64,000 bases of DNA from Carya illinoinensis (Eukaryota; Streptophyta; Magnoliopsida; Fagales; Juglandaceae), in NCBI RefSeq assembly GCF_018687715.1, contig NC_056752.1:50252653-50316652 (forward strand), read 5' to 3'. Below, in pieces: positions 53,728 to 64,000 of the stretch. Position numbers and translations under genes: made by a program. The notes under the pieces were generated by a model. That model was not told where the DNA came from. It did not search any database and worked only from the letters and a program-made list of their open reading frames with translations. Within the stretch, counting starts at the first letter, position 1, and each line of letters begins with the position of its first letter.

Positions 53728-54492
53728 ATTTGGTTAGTACTCAAATGAATATGTTTGCCATTATTACATGAAAAAAAGCCGTCATTTTGCATGAATCCAT
53801 CACGTAAAATTGAAGTTACCTTTAAAGACCTAGTGGAAAGAAAAGAGGAGACCAAGAACACAAGTTCACATGGTAAAGCCTGCAGATGTTACTCCATCGT
53901 TAAAGCCCACATGATGTACTGTTTAATCGAGCGAAAAATGAACTCTTTTTGTGCTGCCTTGAAGTCGCTGGAATTGGCATTCGAAATTGTATGGTTGAGG
54001 TTTCTGGTAATCATTCGAGTATGGTTCATAAAAGAGAAGAAAATTTTGAGCACCATGGGAGAAATTGCATGCAAAATCTGACCCTGAAAATGACTAGATA
54101 AATGCAAACATTGATATAATCCTTTCTCATCTTTTCTTACATCGCTGTACTACCTAATTGTACAAAATTTCACTAATTACCTTTACCCCGCCCTCAAAAA
54201 TCAAGCCAGGTACTTACATTGCAGCAATCCCAATGACCACAATCTTTAGAACCACTATAATAAAAATGGGAAGGGGAAACATATAGTCGGCTGTGCCATT
54301 CACCCTAGAAGAACACTCCCAGTGCTAAAATGAGTTTGACCCAAATGCAGAAGAATCCTCTACTGATAAACCACGAATGCTGGGAATTCAAAACTCTGAT
54401 TAGCTCCGAAGAACTATTCCAGGCTAAACCTCTGGTTCTTTTTGTTTTTCTGTGCCAAAAAGGCAGGAGTGACGCACTAGAAAAGGTCCAGG

Positions 54493-57242
54493 TCACTTAC
54501 CTCTCTCTCCCTCTCTTCCCACACCAAAAACCTTTTTACCTACAGAAATGGTTCTCAAGAGCTGTTTCGAACACATATCCTGTGCCTGTGTGGCATTCTT
54601 CACCCGGCTGGCTCTTACCCAAGCAGGTTCCTGCCAGAAACAAAGTTCATACTCTTTGTTCTCTCATATAAACCCAAAAGTGTTATTTCAACTGACAAAT
54701 ATTCCAATCTTATGAAGAAAAGTGGAAAGAAGATTCTTTACAAAAGGGTATCACCTCAGGAACAAAGCGGGAGACTCCAAACTTAATCAACAGGAGGATA
54801 TGTTCCATGACCAGAATTGCTGCAAGTCCAGGCTCTATGCTCCAGTTCCCCTCCTGATCATATAACCATACTAGAAGTGCACAGTTTGTGCAGATCGACA
54901 ACACTATCAGGAACTGAAATATGAAGAGATTCTGAATCAGTAGGGCATCGGTGCAAAAGTAGATAGGAAACGGGTGATTTTTTAGCTTGTGTAAAATTGA
55001 CAAGATGAGGAAGTTTGAGGAATAATGAACATATGAAACAATGATTTATGCATTCTGAATTTAAAGATATTTATATAAAAAGTTATAAATGTTGATGTTA
55101 GAACCCAACAGTCTTATATCCTGTTGTTCATGCCCAGTTTATGCTTTCCCAAGTCTTCTGAATGAAGAAGGGGCAAGGGGAGGTGTTTTTTTATCCAAAA
55201 GCATGCAAACTAAAATACTTTTCTTGTTCAAGGATTTAAGTACCTGGAAAATGTTTAGCCAAGCTCCAATTGTAGTGGCAGCACGAGGGACAGGCCTTTT
55301 AAACATGGTAAGCAGCTTTAATGCATCAGTTTTGATTTCTGTAATGTTGTTCTGCATTGTGTGGAACTTAATCACTCACTTTACTAAAAACCAAAACCAA
55401 CTTAAAAAGGGAAAAAATGGTGGGAGTACCACTAAAAGCATTATATACCAAAGCAGCAAAGGCAAATGAAAGAGGGAATGCACAAGCAAACATCATGATC
55501 ATTCCAAACTGCAATGCCAACTCCAAAAAATCTGCAGGTGGATTTTGAGTTTAATCAGTCAAAGAAATGGACAATCTCCAAAACCTCATGGTTGTTTAAA
55601 AGAAAGAACAAGAAAGTGAACCTATACAGTTCTAATTTCCAAGTGTACCAACCACACAAGTTATTCTGTTAACATCAAATCAACAAGCCAGCATTATCAT
55701 TGAGAAAATTAAGGAACAAGAAAAGGAAAGACCCAAAATATCCAGCACATGAAGTATATGTTTCATCAACCCTATCCAGTTTGGCAATCCTAACTCAATT
55801 CAGACCCTTCTCGAGAAAAGTAATGTTCTTTTTACAAATATATTATCATCTTTCTAATATTTTGAAAACAAAATAATTTGCTTCGAATGCCATTTGACTC
55901 CAAATGCACTATAATCTTGTCTACAGTTATATATGTATGAGACTATTACCATCGAACAGACCATCCTCAAGCTCCTCACCAATGCTTGCTGAATAAGAAG
56001 ATTTCATGTATTCTTTCTCTACCCTAGTAGTGAACTGAATCTTTCTTGTTGAAAATCCTTTTTCACGTTTCTTCTTGTCTCTTGATACAAGAAGGATGCA
56101 TCAGCCCATGTTCAGGTAATGTGCAAAGAAGGTAAAATGAAGCGTTAACCAAAAATGCAAGGGACCAACAGATGACACATACAGAAGAAACTTACCGAAC
56201 TCGGTATTTTTTGTAGCTGTACTTAAGATAGGGTAAAGTATTTTCCAACAAATTTTCAAACACCTGTATAACATTTCCAAATCAAGAGCATATACAGGGC
56301 CCAGAAGTAGCAAAAATAAAATTCAAAGGAACAAAAAGATAAAGAAAAAGAAAAATCTGTTTCACCTGAGACACAAGGAGGCGCTGAATCAAGACTTGAC
56401 GGAGAGTCAAAAAATTGCGGTGCAAGAGGGCATGATAGAAAATTCCAATATATGACTGCATGAAGTAAAGACCAAAGACCTGCAAGAGCAATAAAGGTCT
56501 TGAACTGCACGAAATAATATCCTCACAAGGGACAGTAAAAGCCTGAAGGGACTTGTTAAAATTCTAGCCAATACCTTATAGACCAAGCTGTCAGCCCTTT
56601 TTTCTGTTGTTTCATTGTTTTCATGCTTAATGAGTTTGACCGATATCTTACCACACACCCTTGTAAAATGCTGAATGGAAAGAATATAAAAGGCTGTCAG
56701 CCCAAACCTGAAAAACAAAAACAGAAGATAGTGTCATCTTCATGTAACTAATGCGTGACGTGAGATCTTCATGCTATTAATACAACACATAAAAGTGGAA
56801 AAAAATGTTTACTATGAAAAGCTGGGGAAAATCACTCGTTAGGATTTATACATCCACTCCCTTCATGTGGAGAACCTAGACCTAGATTGAAATGATTTGA
56901 CAAGGATATTTGAAGAGAACTTGATAGCAACTTATAAATTATAATAATCTGCATTTACATGAAAAGGAATTGACGGATGGCTACTGTTTTGGACCTTACC
57001 CTGACAAAACTTCTAGATCTTTGTCTTTTTCTTATAATGGGAGGTTGTAAAACGCCTAGCTCTTTTCCTCATTTATCAATTTACTAAGTTCTGCACTAGA
57101 GCAATATGATCTAGAAGTTGATCCCGGCCAAGTGTTTTAATCTACTATGACATAGCGACAAGCTGCTCGACGGAACTTTTGACCTTATGAAACCTTTTCT
57201 GGTCTTGAAATTAATGTATTTTTTGGTGCATCTCGGTATGTT

Positions 57243-57273
<31 letters not shown>

Positions 57274-60200
57274 TAAGTAAGAAAGACAGTTTTATTAATA
57301 TGAATGAAATAGGTAATACCAATGTACACAGGAAGTATATAAAAGAAACACCTAAATACATTCACAAGCAGAAACCGACAACAATCTCAGTATATTTTAT
57401 ATTTCAATCATAAAATTGTAAACGTTACTACTTTATGCCTTACATCAAACATTTTACTTATTACTCTATTAATCAAAATTTACTCTATTTGAAATCACAC
57501 ACTCAGTTCATTGGTCTGTACTAAACTAAGCAACATTCCAGTATTTATATTTAGCCATTGGAAAGCCTTTTCTATTAATTTTAAAAGAAGAAAGAAAGAT
57601 ATTATTTATTCTATCGGTTTATTGAAATACCCTACGAAATAGGAAACAATCTTAGAATTGTATAGATGCACTTATATTTTTCAACCAAAGGAAGCTTCAT
57701 AGAGGTGGTTTGTGGTAGCATCATCATCTTACGTGGATATGGAAAAGTTGAGAGATGAAAATGATCATATTGACTTATTAAAATGAGTCGATGCAGTCTT
57801 AAATTCAGATAAACACACAATGAAGGTATGAGAGAGCTAATCTACTAGATATGGCCATGGGAGTAAGGACTAGAAGAAACCTTAGGTGCCAAAAGAACAA
57901 TCAAAATAATTATTTTTTTTTTATAAGTAAAATGAAATTTTATTGAATGAATGTAATAGGCAAAGCCAATGTACACAGGAAGTATACAAAAGAAACACCA
58001 AGTTACATTCTATAAAGCAGAAGAAAAAGAAAACAGAAAATCATGAGCAGAAGCTCCATCAAGACCTATAGCAGAAAACCTTTGAATCGGGTAAGATAAG
58101 AACAATCGAAATAATTCCTTTCAATAAGTTGAAAAAAAATCATAAATGCAAAGGACCAAGATTCTTACTTCATAATATCAGACCCGATAACCTCGTAAAG
58201 ATGAGCGTAGGCCAACTCAAATGGCAACTGAAGGCATATAATACTCAAGATGAATATAGAATCATTCCTGAATCTCATAAGATATCCAAACCACTCATTT
58301 TTTTGGTACACTTCTTTCTCGTTTGTTTTATCAGTCCCCCATTTTCTTAATAGTTCCCCAGGTGACTGTAGGGAACTCCACTCCATGCCTAGAAGTTTAT
58401 ATCCCGGGTCAACTGCAACTGAATAACTAATCTGCCACCTACAAAGTGAACCCAAACAGAATGAAAGGAAGGGCACCAACATATAATTGACCCCAAAAAA
58501 AATAAATTCTGGAATGTGAACCTAATAACCAATGTGTAGTTGACCAACCTGGCTAATAGGGCAGAGTTTTTTCGTTTCCAGAACTGGGAAAAGATTACAG
58601 CCCATAGTATTATGCCTACGAAGAAAACAGGAAGCACCAATAACCGCAACGACCTGAAAAAGACATTTAAGCAAGCACTTTATTTATTTAAAAGCAATAT
58701 TGTACCACATTCCAAACTAGAATAAAATTAGCACCGTGCCGAGGCATTAAGAGGTAGAGTATCCGACCCAAAATCAATTAGCTGTAAAGCGATAGCAAAC
58801 GCAGCTGGGAAGAGCATCCATTGAGTATACATTCCAAGGAAAGCAAAGTATATTGCAATCTACACAATTTTAATACCTCTTTGGAAGTTAGCAAAATCAT
58901 GTCAAAATAACTGGAAAAAAAAAGTAAAAAAAGAAACTAATACTGCAGTTACACTTACCTTTGTCCCAAAATATGAATAAATTTCATCGATTGGCTGGTT
59001 CGTAAGGTTCCACCAGTGCAGCGCCCAACTTTTAAGGAGATTCTTCCTCTTTAGTTCATCTATCAACCAAAAGTCATCTCAGTATCTTACTTTGGAATTA
59101 AGGTGAGATCAGTAAGCACACGATTTGGTGATATGCTAACATACCATGCAAAGGAAAGACTTGTTTTACAAAATGCTCTGATTCCAATTTCTGAACTATA
59201 TTTTCACCAGCTTTCCAATGGTACTCATTTCCTTCAAATTTCAATGTTACAGTTGACTGGCTCTTGTTCACCTGCAAAGTTAATTAAGTACGTCAGCTCA
59301 CTGAGATGCAATGTTCAAACTGTCTGTTGATAAACAACTCTCATAAAAAATTATTCCAGAACATTATATAATATAGCCTAATTAGTTGAAAAGACAAAAC
59401 CATGACAACTAATAAAACTAAAGTACAAAGACAAACGTTGATGATGGTTAATTGAGATGTAATAAATACTCAGATTGATAGGATTTAAAAAGAAATAGAG
59501 TGATTTAAAAAAAGAAGAAGAAGACATTTTTGGTGAAATCAATTGCCTCCACATACTAAAATCATACATGCCTATTCATAGACAAAAATTTATGAATTTT
59601 TTTGTTGGACACATTTTTTGCAATCTCAATCGCCTTCACATATTAAACTTATATCTGCCTATTTGTAGAGGAAAAAAATCTATGAATCAAAGAAGTAAGA
59701 AAAGATCACAAGAATACGATAGATTGGTATATATACAATGACTCACAATCCCATATATCAAGTGCTGGTAGCAATGAAAACGCTCACACCAGCTGAACAA
59801 AGAACCATCAGGCTGTCTCACAAAAGCTTCAACCTCCTCCCATTCAAATTGTAAATCCATCCCTGAAACATATTAGGTAAATACATTATCTCTACTAGAA
59901 AATAAAAACTGCACTTAAAAAAAATAAAAGAAAAGTGAAAGAAACTGCATGATAATTACCAATATGAGTCCTTTTCCTTAACTGTAACTCGGCAGCAGCC
60001 CTCCCCAAAGTTTCCAAAGGTGCTGCCAGCTGAAATAAAGGTCTAAAATCAGCATCTCAAATTAGAAAGAGATCAACTTAATTTACTTCAGGCCAGCCAG
60101 AAGGAGGATACAGTAAAATAATGTAAGAGTGTCCAATTGTGTGAAATTTCTCTACTCGGCAGGAAGCCATAAATGCCTAGACTCCAAACAACATTTCTCT

Positions 60201-60798
60201 GATTCCCACACTCTCACCCCCCGTCCCTTAATCACCCACTCTTCTCCACACACACACACCCCACCCTCCCCCCCTCCTCTCTCTCTCCAAAAAAAAAAAA
60301 AAACCCCCCGAAGGAAGGTTAAAGAAATATGTGGAAGATTATTTTCATTAACGCCACTGCAAGTAACGCTTAACTATTACGTCAGCAAGACACGAACGTG
60401 TAAATGTGTAGATCCAAATAATTTTTCTTCCTAATTAGCCACACCCACGAACCAAAAAAGAAAATTCTTCAAAGACTTGAAAAACTGTCATAAGATTCAG
60501 TAACATGACGCAGTGTAAAGGCATGAGTCGGCACATGGCATAAGAAAGATGAATTAAAAAGAGTGAATCGACTTGACGAGGAATACAACTGTAGGGGGGC
60601 TATGAAGACAATTAAAAACCAAACCTTGATAAACTCATCAGCAATGCCTTGGACTCTCTCAACAATCAAACCCGCTTTCCTGAACTCATCAACAAGAACC
60701 CCCACGCAATCACAATCCTCGTTTTCTTCGTTTGCACTCCTCTTCGGAACCACAACCCCGATCTCAAAAGCAGTTTGTTCCTCCTCGTGCCCGTTCAT
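54493..60798 (-). CDS. Anoctamin-like (TMEM16 family) membrane protein
   Basis: Exons 5' to 3': 60625-60798, 59960-60029, 59747-59862, 59145-59271, 58959-59059, 58768-58859, 58549-58653, 58169-58438, 56575-56707, 56366-56479, 56196-56263, 55950-56080, 55449-55531, 55244-55351, 54755-54913, 54493-54630; 1989 nt, 662 aa, close to the roughly 665 aa I recall for Arabidopsis At1g73020. A soluble N-terminal part (about 1-195) is followed by about ten hydrophobic segments. Family marks include [68 protein letters not shown] and [14 protein letters not shown] with KRPVPRAA. Animal and fungal relatives are Ca-activated channels or lipid scramblases; the plant role is inferred only. The C-terminal end is the weakest part: a perfect AG|GTAAGT donor lies 4 nt before the in-frame stop. 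Confidence 0.92.
57230..57400 (-). mobile_element. Old 5'-truncated LINE insertion with a TTTA microsatellite tail
   Basis: The body, about 57248-57382, lies in anoctamin intron 8. It starts with (TTTA)n, then ttataagtaag, then the caatgtacacaggaag motif shared with 57912-58097. The flanks atctcggtatgtttta and atctcagtatatttta form an imperfect target duplication (2 mismatches). Confidence 0.65.
57893..58116 (-). mobile_element. 5'-truncated LINE with 19-bp target duplication
   Basis: The body is 57912-58097, also in anoctamin intron 8, with an A-tail read as a T run at its left edge. Flanks at 57893-57911 and 58098-58116 (aagaacaatcRaaataatt) match at 18 of 19 bases. The sequence caatgtacacaggaagtata is shared with the copy at 57248-57382, so the two are the same LINE family in the same orientation in one intron. 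Confidence 0.8.
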
Positions 60799-62822
60799 TT
60801 CAAATGCCAGTCACCCACTTCACCCTCGAACCACCCAAAAAAAAAAAAAAAAAAAAGAAAGAAAAAGAAAAAGAAAAAGAAAACAAACACCAAGTCTTCT
60901 TCTGCAACTAATAGTTCAAAGGGTCTCCGATTTTGCTAACCAATGGTGCTTAAATCGAGTAAAGATGTAATCTTTCTCGTCGAATTACATCAAATTCCCA
61001 CAAGGGCTCAGATCTTCTGGGATCAAATGTAGATTTAACCAACCAAATAACCAATGACATGGTGTTTCAGACGAAAAAACTCATGGGTGGGCCTGTGTTT
61101 AGGATCCAAAAGTTCGCAGCAACCTAACGGACGAATTTCTGACGATACGGCGATTTAGGTCCTTGACAAGATAACTGCAGTTACCCAGACAGAGAGTGAG
61201 AAAGAGAAAGCAGGTGTCTGAGTAATCGAGAACGAGGGAAGAGCTGTTGCGAGGAAGAGACGTTCAGGGAGACAAGGGAAGGAAGCGTGCGCGTGGGTTA
61301 TGGGTTTGGCGGTTTGTTTTGCATTTTCGGAAGGTACAATGATCGTTTGAATGGAGTCACTGGATACGACTGCCTAGGCATCATCGGTACCCGTACAAAA
61401 TTAAAATGGCAAATTGACTCTCCATATATTATTCCATTCCCCCTTCTACTTCCATGCAATTTGCAAGATTTGAGATTTCGGGTAAAAGTTAAGTAAACAA
61501 TCAATCAAAGCAATCAACACGGAGAGGGAATTGTTCGGTGAGTGATAAACGCCATTAATTTCTTTTCTTTGGCATCGGGTTCTCTTTTTGCTAAGACTCC
61601 AGCCATTAAATTCGAAGCATGGCGTTGAAGCGGAATAAAGGAATTAATAGCCATGATACAGCGACCCCATTGGTACTAAAGCACAGCATGGTTGGCACAC
61701 GTGGCGTATGTGATTGGATGCACTGATGCGGCTTTCTTGAGCTTGATCCTGTATCACAGTCTTGGGCTCGAATGTGAGACCCGTGGAACTCTAGGGAAGT
61801 CATTCAGTCTCCTTCAGCCGTCAAGATTGGTTCTCCAATTAATAATGGTCTTTGGGGTTTTGGTGAAACAGGATAAGATATGGGTGTCCGATTCCGTTGT
61901 ATGATTGCGGAGTCATCACATCAAATAATATTGCACGCACTATAAGCGTTATGAGTAGTGTATATTATCTGCTTATTAACGTATTTGTTAATCATCCTCA
62001 CACATTATATATTATATTTTTTAAAATTTTTAAAATTTATTTTTATTTTATTATTCTTAAACTAATTAAATTCTTTTATTTATCATCCATATATTACATA
62101 TTTAATAAAAAAAAATTATATATAACACGTAGAAATGATAAGTTAAACTTTTCTTCTTAATATTATGATGCAACGTGGTTGCATGGGCAAGGTCGCTAAC
62201 ATCGATAACGTGGGCGTTATGACTAGCCAACTAGGTCGATAGTTATTAATATGGATGTGATGTCCTTACTTAGTTATTAATATATGAGAAATAATATTTG
62301 TAGTCTTTTAATTTACAGTTTTTACATACTTTTTTTAAAATATAAAATTTATAAAAAAAATTATTTTTTTAATAATAGATCATCTTTTTTTTTTTTAAAT
62401 AGAGTATGCGAGAACTGCACACTCTAAAATTATATATAATATTACTCCTAATTTATCTTGATATTTAAGATTTCTTTTTGTTCATTTCTTGTTTTTGGAT
62501 CAAAATATGGGTTTTGATCCAAATAGGAGAGTTCTACATTAGAGGAGGATTGGTGCACTAATGAATTGACATCCTCTAGAATTTTCGTTGTGTTTTGAAT
62601 TTAAAATGTGAAAAAAAAAAATTATTAGCAAATAAATTACTTTTCTGAAGCTTGGTTGCCCAATTTCTCAAACTTCATTTTGGAGCAATTAAAAGTTGCA
62701 CAATTAATGTATATGCTGTAGAGAGGACTTAAGAGACTCCGAGGAATACATAACATTAAAGTTCCAAGCAACAAGCTTAAGAGCACCACCAGGCTTTTAA
62801 TTAGTACTACTTGTGATGAGCT
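60799..62822. other. Intergenic region between the anoctamin and lectin genes
   Basis: Contains the presumed anoctamin 5' UTR and promoter (to about 61300, with a polypurine tract at 60838-60886), an ABRE/G-box-like ACACGTGGC near 61697-61705, and AT-rich MITE-like copies at about 61940-62160 and 62285-62445. No coding gene is supported. Confidence 0.55.
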
Positions 62823-64000
62823 TTAGTTTTCGTCGTCTTTGGGGACCGAAGAACGAGTGCAAGCGAGCAGATGAAGGGCCTTGAGAACCCGTTGACAGAA
62901 TGGTGGAGTTTGGGCACGGGAAATACGGAAGCCAATGGCGTCAAGGTACCAACCGCTCCGACCATTGAAGCCGACGATCAATCCTCCATCCATTGACAAA
63001 GTAAATGGTGTCCCATCTTCCACCCCAAATGGCCCAAAGGTTCTCTTGTTGCTTTTGAATGCCAGCGATCGGATCACTGAGCTCGTACCCCTCACCACTG
63101 GACAATAGTGCCCGCTCACGCTTGTCAGTTTCTCGTGTGGGTATTGGAGCTTAATCTGCTTGGAATAGATGCAAAAATTAAAAAAATTACTCTTGCAGTT
63201 CTTCTATTCTAAAAATTTTTAGCTACATTTGAAGTATTGATGATGCAATATTTACATCGCATCATAACATATTGTAATAAAATTGATAATACTCTATAAT
63301 TATCTAATAATTTCTCGTTATTTATGGCCTCAAAGTTTTACTGATCACATCATTCATGTAGAATTCAAAAGCATATAAAGTATAATTATGGAAGAAGCAA
63401 GTCTTTAGAGATTACACAAAATTACCAAACCATCTCATATCATCATTATAACTTTTTCAAACTCTTATATAAAATTTAATAAATAATTTAACTTTTTTAA
63501 ATTTTAAAATTAAAATAATATTTTAATAATATTTTATTCAACTTCCAATTTTTGTCTCATCTCATCTGATCATTTACGTAATCAAACAAGATGTTATCTT
63601 CTGATTTGAGTATCTACTTAATTATTATTATTATTATGGAATAGAATTAATTAATATTGTATACATGATGAATTAATTACTGAGCTGTTTCTCGTTTAGA
63701 CATCAATTCCAACAAAAATTCGAGTCAATTACAATATGAAGGCATATTTATTTAGTAGCGGAGACGTCCATTTGAACTCACACCAATGTATTACTGAAAA
63801 ATGTTAAGATTTTATTTTTCTTTTAACAAAAAAAAAAAGGGTTGAGGATCGAGGGAGAATTCAAAATTGGAATAGGGGCAAGGAATCTTGAAACAACTAA
63901 CCTCCGCCGTTTTATTGCCTCCAACACCTCCGTGCTTTTCTGCTGTGAAAGGTTTACCATTCTTATCATAGACCACACGGATTGAATCGATGCAACGATC
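62823..64000 (-). CDS. Jacalin-related lectin, 3' part (continues beyond the window)
   Basis: Two exons are visible: the terminal one 62823-63155 and an upstream one ending at 63902 and running off the right edge. The upstream part reads IDSIRVVYDKNGKPFTAEKH and joins to IKLQYPHEKLTSVSGHY in phase. RTFGPFGVEDGTPFTL and IVGFNGRSGWYLDAIGF are the typical jacalin beta-prism repeats and the GxSGxxLDxIG ligand-site motif of mannose-binding jacalin lectins. After the domain comes an unusual tail of about 34 residues with two cysteines, ending KDDEN. The N terminus and the number of jacalin domains are not known from this window. The 745-bp intron contains a worn Tourist-like MITE. Confidence 0.9.
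63424..63590 (+). mobile_element. Degenerate Tourist-like MITE in the lectin intron
   Basis: Shares ccatctcat, aactttttcaa, aataatattttaat and tattttattcaact with the complete copy at 12429-12638 in the same order. The left inverted repeat is lost and the right one is poor. Confidence 0.55.

Overview
This is nuclear DNA from a eudicot plant. Every protein-coding locus has plant-type exon/intron structure with canonical GT-AG junctions, the intergenic DNA is AT-rich, and it is full of plant SINE, LINE, Ty1/copia, hAT and Tourist-like elements. The repeat families look like those I associate with Fagales (walnut, pecan or oak relatives), but that is recollection and I hold it weakly. No bacterial operon, CRISPR array or virus gene was seen.

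Layout. 31-7425 (-): ubiquitin-specific protease 6 (UBP6/USP14 type), 18 coding exons, 485 aa. 11489-26011 (+): zinc-finger plus glutamate-dehydrogenase-like protein, 15 coding exons, 637 aa; its 6.2 kb intron 9 holds a nearly complete but dead Ty1/copia element (15915-21028). 27060-32502 (-): RWD-domain protein (RWDD1/DFRP2 type), 11 coding exons, 253 aa. 37678-42437 (+): PWWP-domain nuclear protein, 3 coding exons, 782 aa. 46781-48947 (+): ribosomal protein eL28 (L28), 150 aa, with a probable box C/D snoRNA in intron 2. 50743-50982 (+): intronless 79-aa basic protein. 54493-60798 (-): anoctamin/TMEM16-like membrane protein, 16 coding exons, 662 aa. 62823-64000 (-): 3' part of a jacalin-related lectin gene that runs off the window.

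The gene models were built by hand from splice signals, reading phase and recalled family sequences. In all seven complete models the exon lengths sum to a multiple of three and the protein lengths are close to what I remember for the Arabidopsis homologues. From memory, UBP6, the GDH-like gene, the RWD gene and the PWWP gene are also close neighbours on Arabidopsis chromosome 1 (At1g51710 to At1g51745), so the first 42 kb looks like an old conserved block. Possible shared themes are ubiquitin/proteasome work (UBP6) and translation (the RWD/DRG partner, L28 and its intronic snoRNA). The genes do not form an operon-like unit.

The most interesting points are: the GDH-like protein has lost the catalytic lysine of its family and carries an N-terminal zinc finger, so it is probably a pseudoenzyme; the intron-encoded snoRNA in the L28 gene; an upstream decayed copy of the GDH-like gene's terminal exon; a 1.06 kb non-autonomous hAT element with GC-rich internal cargo; and several datable insertions with clear target-site duplications.
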